Shown here one piece after another: positions 1-5,748 of a stretch of DNA of 6,547 bases. Source of the DNA: Rhizobium sp. Q54 (GTDB taxonomy: Bacteria > Pseudomonadota > Alphaproteobacteria > Rhizobiales > Beijerinckiaceae). Position 1 is the stretch's first letter; the number at the start of each line of letters is the position of its first letter. A program made the translations under genes and the position numbers. A model generated the notes under the pieces. That model searched no databases. It saw only the letters and a list, made by a program, of their open reading frames with translations, and was not told the origin of the DNA. The stretch is taken from the NCBI GenBank assembly GCA_945901195.1, contig CAMDKB010000261.1:1-6547 (forward strand), given 5' to 3'.

Positions 1-1134
1 ATAGCGGCGTCCAAGGCTCGTCAATATCTCATAGCCAATCGTCCCGGCACGTTCGCCAAGATCGTCAATCGTGATGCTCTCGCCCAGGAGTTCCACCATC
101 GCGCCGGGGGCGATTGCAGGCTCGGGCACATCTGTAACGTCGATGACGACCAGATCCATGGAGACGCGGCCAACAAGCGGGCAGAGCCGTCCGGCAACGA
201 TTGCCTGCGCGCCAGGCTTTTCCGACGTATTCATAGCCGAACGGGGCAGGCCATCGGCATAACCGATACCGATTGTCGCCAGCCGTGAGCGCCGCATGGC
301 AATCCATTGCGCATTGTACCCGGTGCTTTGCCCGGCTTCTATAGTGCGCAATTGAAGGATGGGCGCTTGCAGTTTCACCACCGGCTTCATGGGATTGGAC
401 TGGCCCGGTGATGGATTTCCGCCATAGAGCGCATAACCAGGCCGGACCAGATCATAATGTGGCTTCTGCGGCAGCAAGATGCCGGACGAATTCGCCATGC
501 TGAAACGAAAGCCAGCGAACACATTGCGCACATGCTCGAATGCCCTGATTTGCGCCTCATTGAGGGGATCGCGCTCGTCTTCGGAGGAGACAAAATGGCT
601 CATCACGAAATCGATTTTTGATTCAAGGCCCGCGCTGCGCAGAAGGTCCAGGACTTCGCCCGCTTCATCCGCGTCGATGCCCAGCCTGTTCATGCCCGTG
701 TTGAATTGCAAGGCAATCGGCATTTGCGGCAGCTGCATCACGCCTTGCTTGATCCAGGCATCCAGTTCAGCGCGCGAGCCGATGACAGGCCGCAGGCCAG
801 ATTCGATGAACACATCGAAAACCTTTTGCACAGGCGCCATGCCGTTCAGGCAATAGATGCGATAGCCATCCTTTTCGCCCAGCTCAGCACGCACACGCGC
901 ACCTTCGCTGGCATGAGCGACGAAGAACGTGCAGCATCCAGCGCCCGCCAGTGTGCGGACAGCAGGTTCGATTCCAATTCCATAAGCATCGGCCTTAACG
1001 ACAGCGCCGCATTCGGCCGGCGCCGCGTGGTCGCGCAACGTGCGCCAGTTGGCGGCCAGCGCGCCAAGATCGATTGTAAGAACGGCCTGCGCAGCAGCCA
1101 GCGGCGGGCCGGATGTTTCAGGCGGCAAGCTCAC
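1..1134 (-). CDS. alr: Alanine racemase, PLP-dependent (3' end cut by window edge)
   Basis: Interconverts L- and D-alanine in the cytoplasm, supplying D-alanine for peptidoglycan. I translated 378 codons by hand; there is no stop in the window, and the last visible residues (AGTIGYEILTSLGRRY) are the usual C-terminal motif, so only a few codons are missing. Fold-type III racemase motifs appear in order: AVVKADAYG with PLP lysine K47; GMNRLG at 147-152; MANSSG at 213-218; RPGYALYG at 231-238; GYNAQW with Y273 at the position of the second catalytic base (Tyr265 of the Geobacillus enzyme); GYADG around Y292; GRVSMD at 322-327. The chosen start is GTG at 1134-1132, which overlaps the dnaB stop (GTGA) and has GGAG five bases upstream inside dnaB. 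A TTG two codons later is a weaker alternative. The overlap suggests cotranscription and translational coupling with dnaB. A biosynthetic (Alr) rather than catabolic (DadX) role is inferred from context. Family assignment is very secure. Confidence 0.96.
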   Translation of the reverse strand, partial: MSLPPETSGPPLAAAQAVLTIDLGALAANWRTLRDHAAPAECGAVVKADAYGIGIEPAVRTLAGAGCCTFFVAHASEGARVRAELGEKDGYRIYCLNGMAPVQKVFDVFIESGLRPVIGSRAELDAWIKQGVMQLPQMPIALQFNTGMNRLGIDADEAGEVLDLLRSAGLESKIDFVMSHFVSSEDERDPLNEAQIRAFEHVRNVFAGFRFSMANSSGILLPQKPHYDLVRPGYALYGGNPSPGQSNPMKPVVKLQAPILQLRTIEAGQSTGYNAQWIAMRRSRLATIGIGYADGLPRSAMNTSEKPGAQAIVAGRLCPLVGRVSMDLVVIDVTDVPEPAIAPGAMVELLGESITIDDLGERAGTIGYEILTSLGRRY

Positions 1135-2636
1135 AGCCGCTCCGGCATGCTGTCTTCCCGGGCCAGATTGGAAAAACGCGTGACTTCAGCATCGAACTGC
1201 AACTCGATTGTGCCGGTTGGTCCGTGGCGGGATTTGCCGATGATACATTCCGCCTTGCCGTGGGCGCGTTCCATCTCCTGCATCCAGGTGATGTGCTCTT
1301 CAGTGCCGGTGCGTGGCTCCTTGTTCTTCAAATAATATTCTTCGCGATAGACAAACAGCACGACGTCCGCGTCCTGCTCGATTGATCCGGATTCACGCAG
1401 ATCAGACAATTGGGGTCTTTTGTCGTCGCGGTTTTCAACCTGACGCGAAAGCTGCGACAGCGCCACTACTGGCACACTGAGTTCCTTCGCCAGCGCTTTC
1501 AGGCCAGTCGTAATCTCGGTCAATTCCTGAACGCGGTTGTCGCCCTTGGATCGCGAACCGGTGAGCAATTGAAGGTAGTCGATGACAAGCACATCGAGCC
1601 CACGTTGGCGTTTGAGGCGGCGCGCTCGCGCAACCAGTTGCGCAATGGATATGCCGCCGGTCTGGTCAATGAACAGCGGCACGGTCTGCATGTCGCGCGC
1701 AGCTTCCGAAATGCGGTGAAACTCTGAATCGTGGATGTCGCCGCGCCGGATTTTATAGGAGGGGACACCTGATTGTTCGGCAATGATACGCGTAGCCAAT
1801 TGCTCTGCGGACATTTCAAGCGAGAAAAAACCAACGATGCCGCCATTGACTGGCTCGTGCGTACCATCTGGCCGCACACGTGATTCATACGCGCGCGCAA
1901 TGTTGAAGGCGATATTGGTGGCCAGCGCTGTCTTGCCCATGCCGGGGCGTCCGGCGATGATGACAAGATCGGATGACTGCAATCCGCCCAGCTTGGTGTC
2001 GACATCGCTCAGTCCCGTCGCGATGCCGGACAGTTTGCCATCGCGTTCATAGGCTTTTGCAGCCAGATCGATTGCCGTTGTCAGCGCATTGGAAAATGTC
2101 TGGAAGCCGCCATCATAGCGGCCCTGTTCGGCTATCTCATACAGACGCCGTTCGGCTTCCTCGATCTGCGAACGAGGGCTCGCATCCACCGGGGAATCGT
2201 AGGCGACGTTGACCACATCTTCACCGATCTGAATCAATGCACGGCGAAGCGAGAGATCCTGGATGGTGCGCCCGTAATCCTCGGTGTTGATGATGGCGGT
2301 GGCTTCAGATGCGAGCCGCGCGAGATATTGCGGCATTGTCATGCCGCCAAGGTCGTGGTCGCCCAGAAAGGTCTTCAGCGTCACGGGCGATGCAATCTTG
2401 CCAGCCCGGATCAATTGACTCGTTACCTCGTAGACCCGGCGATGCAGCTCCTCGGAAAAATGCTCAGGTTTGAGGAAATCCGAGACGCGGTCATAAGCTT
2501 CGTTGTTCACCAGAATTGCGCCCAGCAATGCCTGTTCGGCCTCAATATTATGAGGCGCGACCCGGTAGGGGATTTCATTGTCTTTCGAGCCCGGCGCAAA
2601 ATCGAGCCGGGCCGCGGATGAACCAGCGGTTGCCAT
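1131..2636 (-). CDS. dnaB: Replicative DNA helicase DnaB
   Basis: Hexameric 5'-to-3' helicase that unwinds the replication fork and interacts with primase. It is 501 residues, normal for the alphaproteobacterial protein. After a short variable N-terminus, the N-terminal domain starts near residue 22 (PYRVAPHNIEAEQALLGA) and runs to about 130. The linker is followed by the RecA-like domain: Walker A AGRPGMGKT at 228-236 with K235, FSLEMS at 271-276 with the catalytic glutamate E274, Walker B VLVIDYLQLL at 349-358 with D353, SQLSR at 394-398, SDLRESGSIEQDAD at 411-424, and KSRHGPTGT at 468-476 with R470 as probable arginine finger. There is no intein at the P-loop or later motifs, which are frequent insertion sites in this family. 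The ATG at 2636 is preceded by AGGG at a five-base spacing, lying inside a 14-bp palindrome. The gene is separated from rplI by a terminator, so it probably has its own promoter, and it overlaps alr by four bases. Confidence 0.98.
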   Translation of the reverse strand: MATAGSSAARLDFAPGSKDNEIPYRVAPHNIEAEQALLGAILVNNEAYDRVSDFLKPEHFSEELHRRVYEVTSQLIRAGKIASPVTLKTFLGDHDLGGMTMPQYLARLASEATAIINTEDYGRTIQDLSLRRALIQIGEDVVNVAYDSPVDASPRSQIEEAERRLYEIAEQGRYDGGFQTFSNALTTAIDLAAKAYERDGKLSGIATGLSDVDTKLGGLQSSDLVIIAGRPGMGKTALATNIAFNIARAYESRVRPDGTHEPVNGGIVGFFSLEMSAEQLATRIIAEQSGVPSYKIRRGDIHDSEFHRISEAARDMQTVPLFIDQTGGISIAQLVARARRLKRQRGLDVLVIDYLQLLTGSRSKGDNRVQELTEITTGLKALAKELSVPVVALSQLSRQVENRDDKRPQLSDLRESGSIEQDADVVLFVYREEYYLKNKEPRTGTEEHITWMQEMERAHGKAECIIGKSRHGPTGTIELQFDAEVTRFSNLAREDSMPERL

Positions 2637-2638
2637 AA

Positions 2639-2652
2639 AAACCCTAGGGTTT
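2639..2652 (-). promoter_or_regulatory. 14-bp palindrome containing the dnaB ribosome-binding site
   Basis: AAACCCTAGGGTTT is a perfect palindrome ending two bases before the dnaB ATG. Its AGGG is the only Shine-Dalgarno-like element at a sensible distance (five bases). In RNA the two halves could pair and partly hide the site, or in DNA the palindrome could bind a dimeric protein. Either role is inference; the symmetry itself is seen directly. Confidence 0.5.
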
Positions 2653-2695
2653 GGGATGTGAAACGCGACTCACCTGGAAACTAAGGATTCGTTCA

Positions 2696-2713
2696 TTGCG
2701 CCAGGTTGCGCCA
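2696..2713. repeat. Tandem direct repeat upstream of dnaB
   Basis: TTGCGCCA occurs twice, at 2696-2703 and 2706-2713, with a two-base gap, so the copies are ten bases apart, about one helical turn. It lies roughly 60-77 bases before the dnaB start. This spacing suits two protein molecules binding the same face of DNA, but no regulator is identified and chance is possible for so short a unit. Confidence 0.4.
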
Positions 2714-2739
2714 ACTTTGTGGCATGCCGGAGAATGGAA

Positions 2740-2762
2740 CGGAAGCGCACATTCCGCTTCCG
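2740..2762. repeat. Inverted repeat (8-bp stem) upstream of dnaB
   Basis: CGGAAGCG at 2740-2747 is matched by CGCTTCCG at 2755-2762 with a seven-base loop. No T-run follows on either strand, so it does not look like an intrinsic terminator. It sits about 105-125 bases upstream of dnaB and may be an operator or a structured part of the dnaB leader. Confidence 0.5.
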
Positions 2763-3006
2763 ATGAAGTTGTCCTAGTTGTTCACAAGACCGCCTTAAAA
2801 TGTTCCGCAGACTATTGACGCTCCTGCAGGCTTGTGACTCTCGCTCAGGCGTCTTTCACGCGGTCCGCTTCAATTTGGGATGCATAGACTTGCCCGAAAT
2901 ATGCTCGCTGTGGCGCACAACATGCTGGCTCGAGCCGACGATCAGCGGATCCAGCTCCTGCAACGCCGGACGCGAGTCGAAGCGGTGGCGCTGTGCTTCG
3001 TGAGTC

Positions 3007-3038
3007 AAAAAAATACCCGCACGGCGAATCGTGCGGGT
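3007..3038 (-). terminator. Rho-independent terminator of the rpsF-rplI operon
   Basis: On the minus strand a perfect 9-bp GC-rich stem (ACCCGCACG at 3030-3038, CGTGCGGGT at 3015-3023) encloses a six-base loop and is followed by T, A in the junction and then seven consecutive T residues (A-run at 3007-3013 on the plus strand). It begins 27 bases after the rplI stop. This is a textbook intrinsic terminator and separates the ribosomal-protein operon from dnaB-alr. On the plus strand no comparable T-run follows, so it acts in one direction. Confidence 0.93.
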
Positions 3039-3065
3039 CGATTTCAATCCATTCAGGATGGATAA

Positions 3066-3632
3066 TTACCGGTCGTCGCCGCCGCCAGCTTCGGCCAGCG
3101 CCGCACCGACTTCCAGGCCAAGATCGTCCATGGAAGTTTCCTCACGTGTGGTGAGTGCTTCGCCGCGCGCCTGACGCTCGGCTTCTTCGGGCGAACGGGC
3201 GACATTGAGCGTGATCTTGGCGTCGACTTCTGCGTGCAGATGAACCGGCACAGCATGCATGCCAATGTTCTTGATAGGGGTGATCAGAACGACCTGATTG
3301 CGGTTCACGCTGATGCCGCCGGCCGTGATGGCGTCAGCGATGTCGCGGGTTGCAACCGAGCCGTAGAGCTGGCCGGTTTCGCCAGCCTGGCGAATGACGA
3401 CGAAGGTCTTGCCGTCGAGCTCGGCGTGAATCTTTTCGGCTTCCTTCTTCTGTTCCAGATTGCGTGCTTCAAGCTGAGCGCGCTGCGTTTCAAAATACTT
3501 CTTGTTGTTGGCTGTGGCGCGCAGGGCCTTGCCGCGGGGAAGCAGGAAGTTGCGGGCAAAGCCGTCCTTCACGCGCACGGTCTCGCCCATCTGGCCGAGT
3601 TTGGCTATACGTTCAAGCAGAATGACATCCAT
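3066..3632 (-). CDS. rplI: 50S ribosomal protein bL9
   Basis: Large-subunit protein that binds 23S rRNA near the base of the L1 stalk. It is 188 residues, longer than the about 150 of E. coli but normal for alphaproteobacteria. The N-terminal domain matches the full L9 signature at residues 13-34 (G13, G16, V21, G24, F25, N28, F29, L30, G34). A long charged connecting helix follows (about 41-75, rich in K, E, Q), then the C-terminal domain containing GQLYGSV at 87-93. From about residue 147 there is an acidic tail ending in GGGDDR. The ATG at 3632 is preceded by AGGAG with a six-base spacing. It is the last gene of the ribosomal operon, 17 bp after the DUF2232 gene and just before a strong terminator. 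Confidence 0.98.
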   Translation of the reverse strand: MDVILLERIAKLGQMGETVRVKDGFARNFLLPRGKALRATANNKKYFETQRAQLEARNLEQKKEAEKIHAELDGKTFVVIRQAGETGQLYGSVATRDIADAITAGGISVNRNQVVLITPIKNIGMHAVPVHLHAEVDAKITLNVARSPEEAERQARGEALTTREETSMDDLGLEVGAALAEAGGGDDR

Positions 3633-3649
3633 ATTAGTCTCCTTTGAGT

Positions 3650-4633
3650 TCAGCTTTTAGGGATAGTGGCATTATTCGAGCCCGCACGGCCACGTGTGGA
3701 AAGTGCGTGAGCAAGACCGAAGACCGCAGCCAGCACAGCAGGCGCGGGAAAGAAGAAAAAGGTCGTAAGATAGAGTGGCAGAAGAATAGAGCTGCGCCAT
3801 TGAAAGCCGCGTGACATGGCGTGCAGAACAGCAAATCCCTGCACGGCGAACAATGTTCCCAATGCCGCCATGACGATCAACGCAAGTGCACGCGGCAAAC
3901 CTTCCAGAATACAGATCAGGAAGGCCGCCATCATGACCGCAGTTGCAGTTGAAGGCATGCGCAGATGTTCAGGTAGCGCAACCCAGGGGCGCTTCGTCGC
4001 GCCTGACAAGTGGGTGATACGTCCCGCGATCCACAAGTTGACGGCATAAGACAGGGCAGCCCATCCCGCCAGCACCGGAGGCATCGCGAAACTTGCATAC
4101 CGCGCGACATCTTGCGGCGTGACATCTTCCGGCAGCCGTGGCGCGCCCTGCGCCTTGAACGCAGCTTCGAGCAATTCGAGAAGCGCCTTCGACATCTGGC
4201 CGTGAAAGTTTTCGTAACTTCCAAAATAAAGCGTCGAGAACAGGACGAGACCAGCAGCAACGCCAGCTCCCAGCAGTGCAGCCGAAAATGCCAATCCGCC
4301 GAGGGGATACCACAAAAGACCGTCGACGTGTTCTTCACCCTCGTTCGCTGGCCGCGCAAGCCAGGCAATCCGTGTAAGCCACCAGGCGGGAATGCCAGCC
4401 CAGGCGACGAAGAAGACCGCATAATATTCGTGAATGATGCCGAAGATCAGCAATGCGCCGGCAATAGCGCCATAGAGTGCGCTGGAGGGGGCAAATGCGA
4501 GCCCTGCAACCATGAGCGGAAGGGGAGCAAACAGCATAGTGACGCCAGCCGCCATAGATCCCTTCATCGGAACGATGAAGAATATAGCAGCAGCAAGGCC
4601 CGCACCGATGGATATGAGAAGGCGCATCATCAT
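3650..4633 (-). CDS. DUF2232 multi-pass membrane protein of unknown function
   Basis: A 327-residue, very hydrophobic protein of the DUF2232 type (distantly YybS-like), repeatedly found between rpsR and rplI in alphaproteobacteria. I estimate eight to ten membrane segments, around residues 4-22, 26-48, 52-66, 68-90, 110-137, 180-204, 228-250, 250-272 and one or two in 281-310. A soluble loop lies at about 138-178, and the C-terminal tail is short and polar. No catalytic motif is recognised, and transporter, scaffold or energy-coupling roles would all be guesses. Three ATG codons stand in a row (4633, 4630, 4627); the first is taken, though ribosome binding is weak (GGGA about nine bases upstream), so the true start may be any of them. 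It is preceded by a 112-bp spacer with a hairpin after rpsR, and followed 17 bp later by rplI, so it is almost certainly cotranscribed with ribosomal genes. Confidence 0.88.
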   Translation of the reverse strand: MMMRLLISIGAGLAAAIFFIVPMKGSMAAGVTMLFAPLPLMVAGLAFAPSSALYGAIAGALLIFGIIHEYYAVFFVAWAGIPAWWLTRIAWLARPANEGEEHVDGLLWYPLGGLAFSAALLGAGVAAGLVLFSTLYFGSYENFHGQMSKALLELLEAAFKAQGAPRLPEDVTPQDVARYASFAMPPVLAGWAALSYAVNLWIAGRITHLSGATKRPWVALPEHLRMPSTATAVMMAAFLICILEGLPRALALIVMAALGTLFAVQGFAVLHAMSRGFQWRSSILLPLYLTTFFFFPAPAVLAAVFGLAHALSTRGRAGSNNATIPKS

Positions 4634-4706
4634 GTTTAGCTGTCCCGCCTTTCGAGCGGTTAGAGAGGGAACATTGGGGCTTGCGCTCCAAAGTCCCCCT
4701 CAGCCT

Positions 4707-4729
4707 GCTGTCCGGAAAAGCCGGACAGC
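4707..4729 (-). repeat. Hairpin between rpsR and the DUF2232 gene
   Basis: On the minus strand GCTGTCCGG and CCGGACAGC form a perfect 9-bp stem around a five-base loop (CTTTT), starting 17 bases after the rpsR stop. The stem is as strong as the operon terminator, but the following sequence is GC-rich with no T-run, so it should not stop transcription alone. It could protect the 3' end of the rpsF-rpsR message, mark an RNA processing site, or damp expression of the downstream genes relative to the S6/S18 pair. These roles are inferred. Confidence 0.7.
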
Positions 4730-4745
4730 CTGTTCGGGTTCCAGA

Positions 4746-4994
4746 TTAGCGGATCACGTAGGGAAGAATGCCCAGGAAACGCGCACGCTTGATCGCCTTG
4801 GCGAGTTCACGCTGTTTCTTGGCCGACACTGCCGTGATGCGCGAGGGCACGATCTTGCCGCGCTCTGAAATATAACGCGAGAGAAGACGCGTATCCTTGT
4901 AGTCGATTTTCGGCGCATTCGGCCCGGTGAACGGGCAGCTCTTGCGACGGCGGAAGAAGGGGCGGCGTGCGCCTGCGGCGGCTGGAGCTGACAT
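4746..4994 (-). CDS. rpsR: 30S ribosomal protein bS18
   Basis: Small-subunit protein that forms a heterodimer with S6 and binds the central domain of 16S rRNA at the platform. It is 82 residues, a typical length. The family pattern is complete: an N-terminal basic stretch RRPFFRRRKSCPF at 10-22, then IDYKDTRLLSRYISERGKI at about 30-48, then PSRITAVSAKKQRELAKAIK at about 50-69, ending RARFLGILPYV near the C-terminus. The ATG at 4994 shares one base with the rpsF stop (TGATG), and GGAGG six bases upstream lies inside the last codons of rpsF. The pair is therefore probably translationally coupled, which suits the one-to-one S6:S18 complex. Confidence 0.98.
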   Translation of the reverse strand: MSAPAAAGARRPFFRRRKSCPFTGPNAPKIDYKDTRLLSRYISERGKIVPSRITAVSAKKQRELAKAIKRARFLGILPYVIR

Positions 4995-5449
4995 CAGAAT
5001 CCTCCCTCGCGGCCGGCATCCGACCCATGTTCGATATCTTCGCGCGGACGGCGCGGCGGACGCGGCCGGCGTTCCCGATCTCCGCGATCGCCGCGATCAC
5101 CGCGGTCGCCACGGTCTTCGCTGTCATCGCGCTTGCGCATCATGACAGACGGGCCGTCCTCATGAGCTTCAACGCGAATGGTGAGGTGACGAAGAATGTC
5201 TTCGTTGATGCCCATCTGACGCTCCATTTCCGCGACCGCAGCCGGGGGAGCATCGAGATTCATGATCGTGAAATGAGCCTTGCGGTTCTTCTTGATCCGG
5301 TAAGCCAGGGATTTGACTCCCCAATACTCGACGCGGCCAATTTTGCCACCGCCAGCGGTAATGACCGCCTTGAGCTGTTCCGTCAGCGCTTCCACCTGTT
5401 GGGCGGTTACGTCCTGACGAGCAAGATAGATATGCTCGTAAAGAGCCAT
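4994..5449 (-). CDS. rpsF: 30S ribosomal protein bS6 with charged repeat tail
   Basis: Small-subunit protein that pairs with S18 on the 30S platform. It is 151 residues: the S6 fold takes up about 1-97 (ALYEHIYLARQDV at the start, then GRVEYWGVKSLAYRIKKNRK at 38-57, and INEDILRHLTIRVE at 81-94), followed by a low-complexity tail of about 50 residues. The tail has four DRG repeats (112-123), an arginine/proline-rich run (127-137) and an acidic to glycine-rich end. Tails of this kind are usual in alphaproteobacterial S6, and E. coli S6 also has a modified C-terminal extension. The ATG at 5449 has AAAGG seven bases upstream. As first gene of the operon it lies behind a predicted leader of about 200 nt, which may mediate control by its own product. 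Confidence 0.97.
   Translation of the reverse strand: MALYEHIYLARQDVTAQQVEALTEQLKAVITAGGGKIGRVEYWGVKSLAYRIKKNRKAHFTIMNLDAPPAAVAEMERQMGINEDILRHLTIRVEAHEDGPSVMMRKRDDSEDRGDRGDRGDRGDRERRPRPPRRPREDIEHGSDAGREGGF
5081..5116 (-). repeat. In-frame 9-bp tandem repeat encoding (DRG)4 in rpsF
   Basis: Four successive nine-base units of the form GAY-CGN-GGN encode Asp-Arg-Gly; a fifth, degenerate unit encoding DRE follows at 5072-5080. Because the unit is a multiple of three, slippage would change tail length without breaking the frame. The repeat lies in the disordered tail of S6, so copy-number differences among relatives are expected. Confidence 0.85.
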
Positions 5450-5509
5450 GAGTCTGCCTTTCTCTCTTTTTCCTCAACATGCCCGGCGCGGAGCCCTTCG
5501 AGCCGTTCA

Positions 5510-5525
5510 CTCCATTTAAATGGAG
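5510..5525 (-). repeat. 16-bp perfect palindrome in the rpsF leader
   Basis: CTCCATTTAAATGGAG is perfectly self-complementary. As RNA it gives a six-base-pair stem with a UUAA loop, about 60 bases before the rpsF start. It may be part of a regulatory leader fold or a DNA-binding site. Confidence 0.6.
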
Positions 5526-5572
5526 GAGAGAGGCACGACGGAACGCAATCAAAGGCGGAGACACGGGAGGAC

Positions 5573-5588
5573 GAAACTTCCAAGTTTC
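5573..5588 (-). repeat. Inverted repeat in the rpsF leader
   Basis: On the minus strand GAAACTT and AAGTTTC flank two G residues, giving a near-perfect 16-bp palindrome. In RNA it would form a six-base-pair stem with a four-base loop. No T-run follows, so it is not a terminator. Confidence 0.55.
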
Positions 5589-5610
5589 TGTTTTCAAACG
5601 CAAATGCATC

Positions 5611-5640
5611 AAAAACCCTCCGTTCAGCCCCCGGCCGGAG
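5611..5640 (-). promoter_or_regulatory. Attenuator-like hairpin near the start of the rpsF leader
   Basis: On the minus strand CTCCG (5640-5636) pairs with CGGAG (5622-5618), and inside it GCC pairs with GGC around a GGG loop, leaving a four-base bulge (TGAA) on the 3' side. Two G and then five T residues follow (5615-5611). The hairpin begins about ten bases after the predicted transcription start. Stem plus short T-run resembles a weak premature terminator, and the CCG-rich stem is also a candidate protein-binding site. Function is inferred. Confidence 0.35.
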
Positions 5641-5655
5641 CATGCGGAAGCGGTT

Positions 5656-5683
5656 CTTATACGCGGAATTTGCCGCGCTGCAA
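5656..5683 (-). promoter_or_regulatory. Sigma-70-type promoter for the rpsF operon
   Basis: On the minus strand TTGCAG (5683-5678) and TATAAG (5661-5656) are separated by 16 bases, matching the consensus at four and five of six positions. The spacer contains a small inverted repeat (CGCGG, six bases, CCGCG), and an AACCGGTT palindrome overlaps the -35 box; both could be regulator contacts. Transcription would start near 5649. It is the best promoter match I found between the DUF336 gene and rpsF. Confidence 0.6.
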
Positions 5684-5728
5684 CCGGTTTATGACCCCAA
5701 ACCCAGAGTGGTTTCGCCGGGTGGTTTG

Positions 5729-5748
5729 GATTGACCCATGGGTCAATC
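5729..5748. promoter_or_regulatory. Perfect 20-bp palindrome, candidate operator
   Basis: GATTGACCCATGGGTCAATC reads identically on both strands. After one mismatched pair the symmetry continues for three more base pairs on each side (TTT at 5725-5727, AAA at 5750-5752). It is centred about 55 bases upstream of the predicted rpsF -35 box and about 85 bases past the end of the DUF336 gene. No T-run follows, so it is unlikely to be a terminator. The form suits a dimeric repressor or activator, but I do not recognise the regulator. Confidence 0.6.

Larger units (their letters stand above)
2637..3065. other. rplI-dnaB intergenic region (429 bp), no convincing gene
   Basis: This gap starts with the rplI terminator and ends with the dnaB ribosome-binding region. 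It also holds an 8-bp-stem hairpin (2740-2762), a tandem 8-bp repeat (2696-2713) and six GANTC sites (2667, 2686, 2836, 2974, 3002, 3026). Since rplI transcription should stop here, the dnaB promoter probably lies in this stretch, but I found no -35/-10 pair good enough to call. Short open frames exist on both strands (minus 3047-2856, 63 codons; plus 2880-3065, 61 codons). Each runs through the terminator hairpin, has no recognisable motif and lacks a convincing ribosome-binding site, so neither is called as a gene. Confidence 0.6.
5450..5649 (-). promoter_or_regulatory. Predicted long 5' leader of the rpsF operon
   Basis: From the predicted start point near 5649 to the rpsF ATG the message would carry about 200 untranslated bases, unusually long for a simple leader. 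It contains three separate self-complementary elements (5611-5640, 5573-5588, 5510-5525) and, just before rpsF, a GC-rich stretch with several CCG triplets at about 5481-5505. S6:S18 complexes are known to bind leaders of rpsF messages in several bacteria through a CCG-containing structure. I infer that this leader may do the same, but I cannot match it to the published fold by eye. No convincing upstream peptide is seen. Confidence 0.45.

Noticed and set aside
706..1335. 209-codon plus-strand frame
   Set aside because: It is antisense to the alr-dnaB junction, both certain genes, and has no homologous features.
1131..2636. Intein in dnaB
   Set aside because: The helicase motifs follow each other at normal spacing and the total length is that of an uninterrupted DnaB.
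2900..3000. Possible tRNA or small RNA in the rplI-dnaB gap
   Set aside because: No T-loop (GTTCRANNC) with matching acceptor arms could be found on either strand.
2880..3065. 61-codon plus-strand frame in the rplI-dnaB gap
   Set aside because: It starts without a ribosome-binding site, runs through the rplI terminator stem and ends at the rplI stop; nothing in the peptide is recognisable.
4010..4639. 209-codon plus-strand frame
   Set aside because: It is antisense to the DUF2232 gene; the composition (many Arg, Ser, Gln and His) is typical of a shadow frame.
4707..4729. Hairpin after rpsR as an intrinsic terminator
   Set aside because: The stem is strong, but the next bases are GC-rich with no T-run, and operon genes continue downstream.
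4967..5734. 255-codon plus-strand open frame
   Set aside because: It lies opposite rpsF and its leader, its protein is low in family-like motifs, and rpsF on the other strand is unambiguous; GC-rich DNA commonly leaves such antisense frames open.
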